Origin: Chrysopilus asiliformis
Taxonomy: Eukaryota; Arthropoda; Insecta; Diptera; Rhagionidae
DNA length: 64,000 bases
Reading direction: 5' to 3'
Assembly: GCA_964034945.1 (NCBI GenBank)
Contig: OZ035963.1
Coordinates: 40,084,090 to 40,148,089, forward strand
Positions 11,326 to 22,225 of the stretch are shown here, in pieces. The notes beneath the pieces were generated by a model. That model had not been told where the DNA came from, did not search any database, and saw only the letters and a list, made by a program, of their open reading frames with translations. The position numbers and the translations under genes were made by a program. Positions within the stretch are counted from its first letter, which is position 1, and every line of letters begins with the position of its first letter.

Positions 11326-11445
11326 TTTGTGAACCAAATGAATTTTTATGCGATGGTAACCGTTGCATATCCATTAATAATAGATGTAATGGAAAGATGG
11401 ATTGTGCTGATCTGAAGGATGAATTAAATTGTGATAATAATTTAG
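11326..11445 (+). CDS. trol: LDLa exon 5, unpaired, probable perlecan
   Basis: This exon of 120 nt encodes one LDLa module: CEPNEFLC, DGNRCIS, RCNGKMDCADLKDELNC, followed by a short Asn-rich tail. Acceptor tttacag ends at 11325, donor gtgag starts at 11446, phase 1 at both ends. By its start (phase-1 remainder then TGT GAA) it is a second-of-pair exon like 2 and 4, yet I find no partner exon in the preceding 3.4 kb. The partner may have been lost, or is too divergent to see. A palindromic MITE (about 10738-11290) ends some 35 bp before the acceptor. Confidence 0.85.
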
Positions 11446-11832
11446 GTGAGCTGTTCGATTAGTTTTCTAGCTAATGCTATGATTATTTAAAAATCAAAAT
11501 ATTTTTCTGAACATTGCTTTAACCGAATACTCTAAAAAATGATTCATGCTATACTATCAAAAAAGTTTCCTACAAATTAAAGCACAATTCTATCATATGT
11601 ATGCTCATAACACTGAATTCAGTTTGATTCTGAAATTCGACGTTGCGTTATCATTCCTCGATAGCGAATTTAACCGGCTTAACATTATTTAACTTTCTAT
11701 GCTATCTAACAATGTCTATTTTTGCTCTGAACTACTTTGTTAATATTTATTATGAAATCATGTTATTTTGTAAAAGTCCATACCACGATTTTTAATTTTA
11801 TTAATTTTCTTGTTTTATGTAAACGATTGTAT
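11446..11832. other. Intron after exon 5, no gene
   Basis: AT-rich; nothing recognised. Confidence 0.5.
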
Positions 11833-11972
11833 ATAATAGGTCCTATCACAGAATCCGATACGAATGCTTCGAATCGTAAACTCAATGTTGTTGTTAGTGT
11901 TTTATACCAACAACAATATTGAGTTTACGATTCGAACCATTCGTTTCGGATTCTGTGATAGGGCCTAATAAT
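11833..11972. repeat. Palindromic MITE
   Basis: Arms of about 65 bp: taggtcctatcacagaatcc at the left and its complement ggattctgtgatagggccta at the right, with few mismatches and a short loop. No coding capacity. Confidence 0.85.
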
Positions 11973-13594
11973 AATAAATTAATCAAAATGAGATTGAAAA
12001 TTATCTGATGTGAACTGCACATGAGTTCCTTATAACAACCTAACGCGTCCGTGCAATTTATATTATAACGCTGTATATCGATATATCGACGTAAGTACGA
12101 TAAAACGTTAATATCGGGAAGAATTCTAATTATATCGTGCAGATTTTAAAAGAAAACTTCAATTTGGAATTTAAATTGTAAACAAGACATTAATTCTAAA
12201 TACAACAAACAGTTAATGGGTTTTATTTTTCAGTGAATTAAAAATTCGATTTTGAAACATATGAAAAGCTACAATTGCCAAGGGCCAATTGTCAAATACT
12301 CTATATGAGGACAGACAAAATTTTTATTTCAAAAAACATAAGCGGGAAGTCGTGTTTTGTTTGGATTTTAATATTATTCTAAACACATAACGGTTATTCT
12401 AAACACAATTCGTCTTTATAAATTTTTCGATGCGCACCGTTATCGAGAAAATAGGAAAAAAGTATTCCAATTTCCGAATAACTAACCCCGTCTCACATTT
12501 TATTTTATTTTATTTTATTTTTTTACATTTTATTTTATGCCATTTTTGCTCTGAAGTTGCTCCCTCTGAGAACTTGTATTCGACTGTGATTTTTGTATTG
12601 CTCGAAAAAGAGTTACGTATTTGAATAACCAAGGTCGGCTGTGTGCGAGCATTAAGAGACCAGTTTTCAACAAATTTTGTGATCTATCGAATGTATTGCT
12701 CATTCGATATGGAAAATATGTTTGTGTTTAATTTCTTGGATTTCTCTTCATTTAGTGAAGACAAATTTCATTTGGTCACCAAAATTAGTTTTAATTTATT
12801 TTATGCTTCTTCTTATTCTTTGAGAAATGTTCGCTTTTCAAGTAGAAGCGTTCGAGATCTGCTTGAGAATGCCATGCTCTACTCTGCAATGGATCTTGTT
12901 CTGAATCTGGCAGTCGAATTCGTCGTAAGAGCTCCGCATCTGATCGTTGTCGAACACCCTCCCCATCCTACATTATTCTCAGCCATCGTCCTACGGACTT
13001 CTGTGTTTGAAAATAGTAAGGATGAAAGTGCTGGAATGACGGTGGTAGATCCTTTTGTAGAGAAAGCAGTAAGGAGTGAAAAGGACTTTGGATGGGAGTT
13101 TACATAAGAATTGGTTGAGTGGTTTTCTAGGCAAGACCGAGCACACTGAATTCAATCTATTATTTCAGTGTATCCCAACCTTTTTCGCTTGCGTAGCCCC
13201 TAGCGAGCTGGTTTTTTCTCGCGATCCCCTTATATCATTGTATACAATATATTGGCGAAAACTATATAGGAAAAATATACTTATTAAGAATCATAAGATT
13301 GTGTAATAAATTTATAAGATACCAAATGATTTGCGCCGCAGGCGAACATTTTTCTGACCCGCAAAAATAACTGTAATTTATGAATAAAAATTTTACGGCT
13401 AATGAGTCATCTGGAATATTAATGCCTAGAAATTATTCAGCATTATTATGAAAATTCACGCGTTTCTAATTCTTACGTATCGCTCGTTACGTGAAAGTTT
13501 GACATTTGACATTTACCGTCAATACGGAGATGTCGGGCGATGATTAACAATTTTTTTGTGGCCCTATTTTCTTGGTATGGCTTTCCAACATAAA
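11973..13594. other. Intron with decayed repeats and one odd ORF
   Basis: Bases 12497-12540 are (TTTTA)n. An open frame of 154 codons at 12643-13107 (+) lies in a locally GC-richer stretch; I do not recognise its product and see no splice sites that would join it to the LDLa exons. Just after it, cagtgtatcccaaccttttt at 13158 resembles a hAT terminus without a visible partner. Confidence 0.35.
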
Positions 13595-13830
13595 TTTTTA
13601 TCAACAAGATGGCGCTACAAGCCACACACGTCGAGAAAGAATCGCTCTATTGCATAAAAGCGTCCCTGGATGCGGGATTTCGTTTGACACACACCTTTAG
13701 AGTTTTTCTGTGGGGTTATGTCAAGTCACTCGTCTATGTCAATAAGATTCAGGAGCTATAGGACAGCATACGATGGGAAATTGTCGCTACAAATGAGGTT
13801 GAAGTTAAAATTGAACAACTGAAGGTCATT
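13595..13830 (+). pseudogene. Mariner-like DDE transposase relic
   Basis: In broken frames the sequence encodes pieces like QQDGATSHTRRERIALLH, FLWGYVKSLVYVNK and DSIRWEIVATNEVEVKIEQL. These match the second-Asp block and the C-terminus of the insect transposase class that also appears at 14536, 25910 and 42161 here. The middle is deleted. The sequence after it (to 13885) recurs at 63680-63760. Confidence 0.8.
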
Positions 13831-14535
13831 AGAACAATGCACAAACGGGGTAGATCTTGGCGCTTTTTCTCATTTGATGTATGCTTTCGTCACCTAGGTA
13901 AAGTTGAACCCAGTGATGATGAATTTTACACACAATTCTATATACCATTTTGTATCTAAATTCAATCCGTTGATTCTCTATAGATTTTTTTGTGACCCCA
14001 GTACACGGTTGGTGTTAGTTTTTCAAGATACATAGTAAAGGTTAATGGCATTGGTCAAGCTTTCACTGATAATAAAAATATTGTAAAAATTGCACTCCGC
14101 TTGTTTGTCATTCAATTTTAAAATACGAACATTGAAAATGGAAAACCTTATATTTATTTAGAAGAAACTTTTAAAATATCTAGTGGCACTTTTTGCCTGG
14201 GCCTAATTCAATCCTGGGTCCATATCAGAAACTGGTCCACTTTGAAATACCTTTCCCCATACCACCTATATACGAGTATAAATATAAAATACGGTTCGGC
14301 TTAGACCAATGTTAACAGAAAAATAGGACAATGTTATTTGTTAAATTTTTTTGATTTCTTTATTGAATTATGTCATTTACGTCATTTGGCAATTATGTGT
14401 GAAAGATTATATCGGATAAATGTTCGCTAAGGCTTCGGGGCACATCTCCACTATATGGTCAAAATGTTTGATGACATCTCTGCATAATTGCTCCTCGATC
14501 CCACGAATATGCCTTATTATATCATCCTTCAGCTG

Positions 14536-14860
14536 TTAAATTGTTGTTGGCTTGTTGGCATTGAGATAACCACAAAAGAAGGAGTCCAAAGGCGTCAAAT
14601 CGCACGATCTGGGTGGCCAATTTAATTCGCTGTTTCGAGAGTTGATGCAACCTGGCAACATCTCATTCAATAAAGGCATTGTTGTACTGGCTGTGTGGCA
14701 TGTGGCGCCGTCCTGCTGAAACCACAAATCATCGACATCCATAGGATCCATTTCTGACAAGTGTGCGAAATGCATTTTTGTTTGAACACCCATTTTCGTA
14801 ATAGGATTCAATATCCTAAACACGTTGTTCGATTGTTAATCTTTCCATGGTTTAAATTGT
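14536..14860 (-). pseudogene. Mariner-like DDE transposase relic, minus strand
   Basis: An open frame of 95 codons contains FQQDGATCHTAS, LLNEML and NWPPRSCDLTPLDSFF, the typical catalytic blocks of a Tc1/mariner-related (DDE_3) transposase class found in many insects, then GYLNANKPTTI. The N-terminus and HTH region are missing. It is oriented opposite to the relic at 13595, so these are two insertions or the ends of a rearranged one. Confidence 0.85.
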
Positions 14861-15058
14861 TACAGATTGAACTGTCTGAAAACAAATGTCAAAAATCATT
14901 GGACGTTTAAGCCTCAATCACATTTAACATCGGTTCAAGCAATTGGAATATCCGATATATACGCTTCGTTTCTGTTTAAAATACAATAAAATTACTTAAA
15001 ACTCAAATGTCACAAAGAGAAAATATTTTAATTGGATTTTTATTTAATTTTTTAAAAG

Positions 15059-15274
15059 ATCACTATCCGCCCTCAATACCAGCAAATTACCCTTCTGATC
15101 CGTACTATCCGTATGAACAACTAACGACTTCTTCTCCGTATTCCTCAAATTCGTCCGACGAATGCGAAATTGATGAATTTCATTGCGATGAAAATCGTTG
15201 CATACCGATTTCATACAAGTGTGATGGAAAAATAGATTGCGCTGATTTACAAGATGAAAATGACTGTGACCCAG
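15059..15274 (+). CDS. trol: LDLa exon 6 (Pro/Tyr linker + LDLa), probable perlecan
   Basis: This exon of 216 nt encodes about 72 residues. The linker (residues ~1-36) has repeated YPP, NYPSD, YYPY and Ser-rich runs; the module reads CEIDEFHC, DENRCIP, KCDGKIDCADLQDENDC. Acceptor tttaaaag ends at 15058 and donor gtaag starts at 15275; phase 1 at both ends. The open frame extends upstream into a Phe-rich intron translation, so the acceptor choice follows phase and similarity to exons 3, 8 and 9. It is the first of four linker+LDLa singles (6-9) within 3.8 kb. Confidence 0.85.
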
Positions 15275-15740
15275 GTAAGTTGAGTTCTGCCAGAATTTAG
15301 AACTCATTCATTTTCCACTGGGTTTAACGAAATGATTCATTTCATAGTTGTGAAAGGTTGTGTGATATTTTGGTTACAACTTCAGAAAGATTCTAATGCA
15401 TTTATTACATCAAAATATTTTCAAAGCTTTTTCCATTTTAGAAATTACCATCATATTCTAAATTGTTTCAAATGGAAAAAAGCCAATTTCAAAAAGATTC
15501 TTTTTATGAATACTACTATTTCTGATTATATAAGCCTAAGCTTTTCAGAACAATTTCACAATCACATACTCATAAATGTTTATGAACGTGAATTATCATA
15601 TTTTATATTCCATATATGTATACAAATAATGTTGAACACAATCATCAAAAAAAATACTTTTGTTACCATACAGAAATCATTCTAAAATTGTGGATAATTT
15701 ATCTTAAAGTTATCTAAAAATTTTAATTTTCCAATAAAAG

Positions 15741-15947
15741 TATATAGTTCCCCTACACAGCCACCATATCCCACGGATTCTTATGGTCCGCCAGATCATT
15801 CACCTCCTTATAGACCACCGTATCTCTACGAAGAGTGCGAGAATCATGAATTTAGGTGCGATGGAAATCGTTGCATTCCAGGACATTTCAAATGCGACGG
15901 AAAACCCGATTGTGCTGATTTACAAGATGAATACAATTGTGGATATG
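15741..15947 (+). CDS. trol: LDLa exon 7 (Pro/Tyr linker + LDLa), probable perlecan
   Basis: This exon of 207 nt encodes about 69 residues. The linker contains QPPYPTDSYGPPDHSPPY and similar Pro/Tyr repeats, followed by CENHEFRC, DGNRCIP, KCDGKPDCADLQDEYNC. Acceptor ataaaag ends at 15740 and gives phase 1 like every other exon; two later AGs (15747 and 15760) leave phases 2 and 0 and would break the frame. Donor is gtgag at 15948. It is most similar to exon 8, its nearest neighbour, which suggests recent local duplication. Confidence 0.85.
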
Positions 15948-16230
15948 GTGAGTTCCTTAACGTTTGCATTGTCATCTCCATTATACACAGGATTGAAAAT
16001 CAACGCAAATGACAAATTATAGAATAAATTCCTTTGGTTAAAGGCTTTCACGATTTCAAATAGTTTTTATTTTATGCGAGGAAACTTCAGATTAATAACA
16101 TTACAAATCACGAAGAAAATATATTTAACGTGCGCCACTCAAATTCGACTGGAATTCATTATGCCATTTTGTTTAAAATGGCATTAATTTAAAACTGAAA
16201 ACTGAATTTTAACATACTTTAAATTAAAAG

Positions 16231-16433
16231 ATATTTACCTGAATGCAACACACCCGCAACCCACGAGTCCTTTTCTTCCACCAACTCAAATACCTCTTAC
16301 ACCTTCGCACATCCACGGGGATTGCGAACATTACGAGTTTAGATGCGATGTAAACCGTTGATTCCAGAGCATTTCCAATGCGATGGAAAAACCGATTGCG
16401 CTGATCAACAAGATGAAAATCATTGTGATTGGG
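16231..16433 (+). pseudogene. trol: LDLa exon 8 with 1-base deletion and stop
   Basis: This linker+LDLa exon closely resembles exon 7 but is 203 nt long, the only one of the eleven not divisible by three. From the acceptor (attaaaag, ends 16230) the linker and the first half of the module (CEHYEFRC, DVNRC) are open. After position 16360 the cysteine codon lacks its third base, so the reading frame meets TGA at 16359-16361. In the next frame the module continues intact: IPEHFQCDGKTDCADQQDENHC, ending at donor gtgag (16434) in phase 1. The sequence is otherwise well preserved, so either the base is missing through a sequencing or assembly error, or this is a recent lesion. Skipping the exon would keep the downstream frame. 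Confidence 0.85.
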
Positions 16434-16707
16434 GTGAGTTAAATTTTGTGATTTTTTTTTACCAAAATCTTCACGATAATTTTTCACATTCTTTTTCACA
16501 TTTTATTTATATATCATTGCTTGAGAAATTTTCACCACACCTCTTATGAGGTAAAAAAGGTATTTCTTTCCCCTCTCTCGACATTCGACCTCGGGAACTA
16601 TTTAACTTGCGGCCCCGCACTAAGCTAATTCAAAACCCTTTTAAAGTTTTAGATCAGTAAAAATACTAAGAAAATTACCCAAAAACCAATTTTTAAAAAT
16701 TAATAAG

Positions 16708-17855
16708 TAGGGGAGAGCGAAGCCGATAGTTCCGATTTTGAAAAACTTGTAAAATACACCGATATAACATAATGCAATCAAATTGACTTGTGGAAATAAT
16801 AAGACTATAAGGTCTATAGTTTATGGATTTAAAGTCATTTTGGCCTTATTTTTATTATTTTTTAGTACACAACAATTTTTGTGAAGCAAGTCGGAAAGGC
16901 ACAATTTGCCCCAATCTGGGGTCAATTGTTCTACTGCTGGGGCAAATTGTTCATACTAATCATGTAGCTATATTAAAGGGAAATGTGCAATTTTTTTTAA
17001 TTAAAAAAACTCCATTTATTTTATTGATTTGGTATATTTATTTATAAAAATCAACTAAAGCAAACAGTATCCAAAAAATGTAGAAAAATCAAGCTTATAT
17101 TAAAAGACTTGAACCAAATTTTAAAAACTTAAATAGAATTCAAATAACTTTAAATAAAATATTATTCTTTTCATAGCAACTAATGCTATTATTTGATTTT
17201 ACAGTCTTTTATTAAAATTCAGAATATTATGACTGAATAATATAAAAAAAACCCAGGTAAATCCAGATTTCATTAGTTAGCCGACCCATTTGGAGAGGTA
17301 TCTGAAAGGCAATTGGGCCTAAAGTTCCTCGCTCTGCTGAAACGATGGCTCCTACTTGTTTTGCGCCTTCTGGGCTACTATTTTTTTTGGTTTCAACATT
17401 GTCATGTGTAAATAGTAAGAAGAAATACTATGGGCTCTGTTTTTCCTAGTCACAACTAGCCCCAAAGAAACGGATCAACTAGCCCCATTTTTTTCCAAAT
17501 TATGTCAATGTAAAGTTTTGTCTTTGCATGATAACACAAGCCCCTACCACATTACACAACGTTTTATGACTTTCATTATTTATTATAAAATACTTCACAA
17601 TGGTGGTAGCTTCAATAATTATCACAAAAGACCAAAACATGCGAAGACGAAAATATTTACTTCCGTGACGTATAAGCACCTCACTCACCACAGCCACCCC
17701 CTCAACGTTGTGGTGGGTACTAAACTAGCTGCCAAAGATGCACAGTTACTTGACATCACATGACGTTTTTAAAACGTATACCTATCTCTTTTCATATTGG
17801 CGCAATTTCGATCGGAACAACTTATCACGGGAACTTTCGGCCCCGCTCTCCCCTA
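16708..17855. mobile_element. Non-autonomous DNA element with GGGG termini
   Basis: Inverted termini: taggggagagcgaagccgat at 16708 and, at the right end (to 17855), the complement of aataggggagagcggggccg. A TA flanks each GGGG end, as for TA-inserting elements. About 1.15 kb, no intact gene; repeated ggggcaaattgtt motifs lie inside. It sits in the intron between exons 8 and 9. Confidence 0.75.
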
Positions 17856-18605
17856 TTTGCCATTTGTTTTGTTAAAAGCAAATTTTTCGAATTTTTCACA
17901 ATATTCTGACAAAATTTTGATTTGTTAATAATATCAATATGAGTTTCATTTAGTTGAGGCGGTTAATGGTTTAACTGTGCAGGAGTTAGCAAACCGTGAA
18001 GCGTGGGTCCCCTTTGGTTAACCCATGGTTTAAGTTTTTTTTGTCCTTATCACTTCGGTGGTAGTCGTTTTATAATCAGACAGGCAGACACACAAGCTTG
18101 ATATATTAATAGATTTAGAGATAAACAGGTAATTGTAAGCAAGTATATATTTTTAATGAATGTATTGTTCTCTGTATTCAGAACCCGTTTTATTTGACCG
18201 GATTTCTAAGTGAGATAAAAGGTAAAATATTTACTTACATTTTGCAAAATATGTAAAATAAACCGGAAAATATGTTGAAGCTTTTTATAGGCTCCTTCTT
18301 GTGTCGAAGGCAGCAAAGAAAGAACGTTATTTTTAAAATATGTTTATCCTAAACTTATTTATCGATTTTTATATTGCAATATTGTTTAAAATTCTTTCAA
18401 TCGACGGAAAGAGACTTAGTCTTTATTTTATTGACAAAAATTTGGGTGAAAACTGTGATTCTTACCAAAAGCGTAACCGAAACGGTCTTTTTACGGTTTT
18501 TCTTTTAGATCGGAATACATTTACAAATACTTGAATCAGATTGTCACATTTTTAAATCAAACATTTTACAAGAAAAAGAAATAAAAATTTATTAATGTTA
18601 ATAAG
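17856..18605. other. Intron before exon 9, no gene
   Basis: AT-rich intronic DNA; nothing recognised. Confidence 0.5.
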
Positions 18606-18821
18606 ATGATCATCACACAACTGAGAGCCCATACAATGTGCCAGCAGAACAATATCCTACCTATGAACCTAGACATCCCCCCACTCTCCCAGATTCATAT
18701 AATGAAGAATGTGGACCTGATGAATTCAAATGCGATGGTGATCGTTGCTTACCGAATTATTTTAGATGCGATGGTCATTACGATTGCGATGATGAACAAG
18801 ACGAATATTTTTGTGGGAATG
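18606..18821 (+). CDS. trol: LDLa exon 9 (Pro/Tyr linker + LDLa), probable perlecan
   Basis: This exon of 216 nt encodes about 72 residues. The linker has [19 protein letters not shown] and DSYNEE; the module is [32 protein letters not shown] with six cysteines and an unusually acidic end. Acceptor ataag ends at 18605 and donor gtaag starts at 18822, phase 1 at both ends. The pyrimidine content before the acceptor is poor. Downstream, hAT-like elements fill the intron. Confidence 0.85.
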
Positions 18822-18866
18822 GTAAGTCCACAGGGTTATAAACATATGGTCATTGGTCATTAGCAG

Positions 18867-19748
18867 TGGCGAAGCGTAAGAGTCGACTGTTTACTAGACA
18901 GCATAGACAGGAAATCGTAAAAAAAATATTATTCACACCCTAAAAAATACAAATATATTGCGTAGTAACAATAAATATTACTATTATCCAGGGATGGCAA
19001 AAAAAAATCGTGACGTTATACTTGTACATTTCGTTATGTAACGAAATTCAAGTTTCATTTCGTTACGTTATTTCGTTTGGTATCGATAAAAAATTCATTT
19101 CGTTACGTTATAACGTTATTATTTCCTTACACATTGTATTGAAACTGAAAACTAAAAAAATACACATTAATAATAGTTTATTTATCACAAAGTAATTCAA
19201 AGACGATATTTTTTGTGTCAATATCAAAGATATTGAATTTTAGGCTATTTTGACGGCGCTGTTTCTGAGTCGGACTTTGCTTTCGTCAGATTCATTCTAC
19301 TTCTGGAGATACCAAAAAGAAAATTTTTTCGATACAGAAATAGTTGGTTACAGGATTATTATTTCCGTATCTCCAGAAATAGAGTGAATCTGGTCAAAAC
19401 AAAGTCCGATTTAAAATCAAAAAATGATTGAGGTGGTAGGTCTGTGGGGTTATACTTGATGAACTTTTCACAAAAAAGTAATAAAAAATAAAATATGGCA
19501 AACATAAATAAATAACGGAAAAACGAAATCAATTTTTCAGTTTCCGTTGCATTTTTCGTTATTGTAACGGAATTAAATTTCTATAATGTTATAAAGCAAT
19601 TTTGAGGAAAAACCGGAAAATTCGTTGTTTCGTTACGTTACGATAACGTTCCTCATCCCTGCTATTATCACCATTTCAATAATGTTTCTTTCTTTATGTA
19701 TTTTTTTCACTCAGTTCTATCTATGTTGTCTACATTGACGCTACGCCG
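18867..19748. mobile_element. Possible outer hAT-like element
   Basis: Weak inverted ends cagtggcgaagcgtaa (from 18867) and the complement near 19735-19748 surround the 18989-19661 element. Flanks gtcattag and gccattag differ by one base. Plausible but not certain. Confidence 0.45.
18989..19661. mobile_element. hAT-like non-autonomous element
   Basis: Termini cagggatgg and catccctg are inverted, and the flanks are identical 8-bp duplications, ctattatc at 18981-18988 and at 19662-19669. An 8-bp duplication is the mark of hAT elements. The interior has cgttacgtta-type repeats and an inner palindrome (about 19260-19410, agtcggactttg and its complement). No transposase. Confidence 0.88.
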
Positions 19749-19751
19749 CTA

Positions 19752-20245
19752 GCCATTAGTGATGGGCAAAAAGTATTTCTCCGTTACCAAAATAAAAGAT
19801 AGTCTACCGCCAAAGAATTATTCTAGATTACTTATCAAAGGTATTCGTTACCAGTTTTCCGATCACGGTGAGCCAAGCTGGACAAATTAAAACTCAAACT
19901 TACTTTGCTTGTGTTTCCTCTTACCAATGGCTTTTGCGTCCATTCATCTATGCCGTCAAATAGAAGTATCACAATCTGTGATTTGAGTTTTCATTCTTCT
20001 CTTAAGATAATTTTGTCAAGGCGAATGCGAAATCGATGGAAGCGAATACACAAGAAAATCTCAATTTATGCTTTTGTTCTCATTGATGGAATCGTGAGAA
20101 TATACCAAATACATGATTATTACGATTATGAGTAACAATGCGGGACTCGAGTAACGAATAAAAGTACCAAAGTAACGATTACTTGCCCAAAAGTTACGAA
20201 TGAATTTCAGATTATAAAAGTAACGAACTCAGCCCATCACCAATG
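19752..20245. repeat. MITE with gtgatgggc termini
   Basis: Ends gccattagtgatgggc and gcccatcaccaatggcc are inverted copies. Subterminal sequence is related to the gttac-rich repeats at 18989 and at 23510-23600. No coding capacity. Confidence 0.7.
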
Positions 20246-20898
20246 GCCATTTATCAATATTTGTTCATTTCAAAAACATATTCAGTATATGTGAAACAGC
20301 CCATTAATCAGTTTTGTTTTGTGCTTCCATTTTAATGTTAAATCATTTAGAAATAAATTTACAATGCAAGAACAATAACGGAATTTTCATAAAACAAATA
20401 TATTCCGAATTATGATGAAATGGAAAGTAGTTTTAAAGACTTACGTATTTAGGCAAGAAAAAAATGATACTGTCAAAGACTCTTAAAAAGAGACTAGTAC
20501 TAAAAACTTCGTACTTTTAAAATATTTAACTATTATGTTAAGATGTTAGGGGAAAACCAGGGCGTTTATAAAATATTTTTCTTGTTTAGAAACATTTAGT
20601 CTGATCTATACGCCCTCAAACTCCTCCGCTGTGGGGAAAACAATCTTTGGAAGTTCGATGATAACTTGTTAATTTGAAAAAAAAACCAGAAACATTTAAC
20701 CCTCTAGCCGGAATGCTTCAGGGAATTCACTTGTTTATAACGGGTAACAATTTTAATCGCCGGAACGTGTTACACTGTCTTTTGTAAGTTATCGCTTTAC
20801 ATGCTGGAAAAAAATTAGCCCTGTACGTTGTCTTGGTTACGGTCTGTCGCAAGTTGAAAGTCATATTTTAGTGAATTTTTTTCGGAAATATTCCGCTT
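20246..20898. other. Intron, no gene
   Basis: AT-rich intronic DNA without a recognised element. Confidence 0.5.
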
Positions 20899-21027
20899 AC
20901 GGCCAATTTATTCACTAGGAGTTAAATCGCCCTAACTCCCTTAACTCACCTTTAACATGGAAAATAAGATTAGCTAACTCCCTTAACTCACTAACTCGGC
21001 TTAACTCCTAGTGAATAAATTGGCCGT
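20899..21027. repeat. Palindromic MITE
   Basis: Arms acggccaatttattcactag and its complement at the right end enclose aactcccttaactcac repeats. Ends pair for about 28 bp. Confidence 0.8.
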
Positions 21028-21035
21028 TAGAGGGT

Positions 21036-21145
21036 TAATTTGTTGGATAAAATGAGATAAAATTAAGATTTGAACATAATTTGATTATCACACTCAAATT
21101 ATGTTCAAATCTTAATTTTATCCCATCTTACCCAACAATTTAAAT
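21036..21145. repeat. Palindromic MITE
   Basis: Arms of about 48 bp around a short loop; the left arm contains attaagatttgaacataatt and the right arm its complement. Only 9 bp from the preceding hairpin. Confidence 0.85.
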
Positions 21146-21494
21146 GTTCCTGGATTTTTTTTTTCATGAAGTAGTATTTTTGTGAATGTGATTCAATTTC
21201 TCACCGTTATTAAAATATTTATCAATTATATAAATGTATATCACTCATTTAAAACGTTTTTATAAGCAAGAATAACTTATTTGCAACGAGTATTTAATTT
21301 CTTTATCATTTTATTTATTCCGTTATATTTTTTTACACTATCGAATATAGTAAAAATGCATTTGTAAATAATTACATTCATTATGTCTGCGACAAATTTG
21401 TGTTTTATGTCTTAACTTCTCATACACAAAAGTTTTTGTCTCATCTACACAAAATAAAATTATTGATTAAAATTTTTAAATATTTTTATGAAAG

Positions 21495-21704
21495 TTGACC
21501 ACATAACAACACATCGACCTCCTCCCTATGAGCCCCCACACATTCCACAACCACACGATACCTCACCAACATTTGATGGATTGCTGTGTACTGGTGACGA
21601 TGCATTCGAATGCTACAAATCGGGCCAAGAAATATGCAAATCTAAACGTTGTGACAAAAATTTAGATTGTCCCCATGGAGAAGATGAAGATTTCTGTGAT
21701 GACG
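21495..21704 (+). CDS. trol: LDLa exon 10 (linker + LDLa), probable perlecan
   Basis: This exon of 210 nt has the same length as exon 3. The His/Pro/Thr-rich linker (HRPPPYEPPHIPQPHD) is followed by the atypical module CTGDDAFEC, SGQEICKSKRCDK, DCPHGEDEDFC. It shares with exons 1 and 3 the SG..IC..RC spacing, the GEDE cluster and a GTAGAN donor (21705). Acceptor tgaaag ends at 21494; phase 1 at both ends. An ATG at 21488 lies upstream of the acceptor and is not regarded as a start. Confidence 0.85.
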
Positions 21705-21851
21705 GTAGATAAAGAACTTTTAAGTTTTTCTATACTATTAGAATTTTTTCTTGTCTATTTGCCTATTTGATTAGATATTAATTTTGTATAATATTATGCT
21801 TTTTGCAATTTGATCGCACTCAACTTAGTTGCACCTTAAATTAATTTACAG

Positions 21852-21977
21852 CATGTGGTGTCAATGAAATATCATGTGACGGCAATCGGTGCCTACCGAT
21901 TTCAATGAAATGCAATAACCGAATCGACTGCACTGACCAATCAGATGAGGCCAACTGTTCGGATCATCATCATCTCG
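21852..21977 (+). CDS. trol: LDLa exon 11, probable perlecan
   Basis: This exon of 126 nt encodes one LDLa module, CGVNEISC, DGNRCLP, KCNNRIDCTDQSDEANC, plus a His-rich tail (SDHHHL). Acceptor tttacag ends at 21851, donor gtaag starts at 21978, phase 1. A 147-bp intron separates it from exon 10, so the cassette layout of 1+2 and 3+4 recurs. It is the last exon I can support; a 208-bp hairpin repeat begins 40 bp downstream. Confidence 0.87.
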
Positions 21978-22017
21978 GTAAGTCGTTTTATTTATTTTTC
22001 ATTTGCTGCTTGAATAC

Positions 22018-22225
22018 ATTGGGCCCAATTCTCTCGACAAAATTTTCATTTTAATTTTGCTTAAAACTCAGTATTTGGATACCTACTAGATGTGATTTTT
22101 AACAAACTGGTATTGTGCCATTCAATATTTGGAAATTTATTGGATATCACATCTAGTAGGCTCGCGGAAACTCGGTTCTAAGTAAAATGAAAATTAAAAT
22201 TTTATCGACAGAATTAGGCCCATTA
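22018..22225. repeat. Palindromic MITE after exon 11
   Basis: Outer arms of about 50 bp (attgggcccaattctctcga and complement) plus inner complementary segments (tacctactagatgtgat and atcacatctagtagg). It begins 40 bp after the exon 11 donor. Confidence 0.85.

Noticed and set aside
15761..15947. Exon 7 starting at the stronger-looking acceptor after cctacacag
   Set aside because: It would start in phase 0, while all other exons need phase 1; the AAG acceptor at 15740 fits.
21488..21712. Separate 74-aa LDLa gene starting at ATG 21488
   Set aside because: The ATG precedes the splice acceptor, and the frame is an internal exon with donor at 21705.
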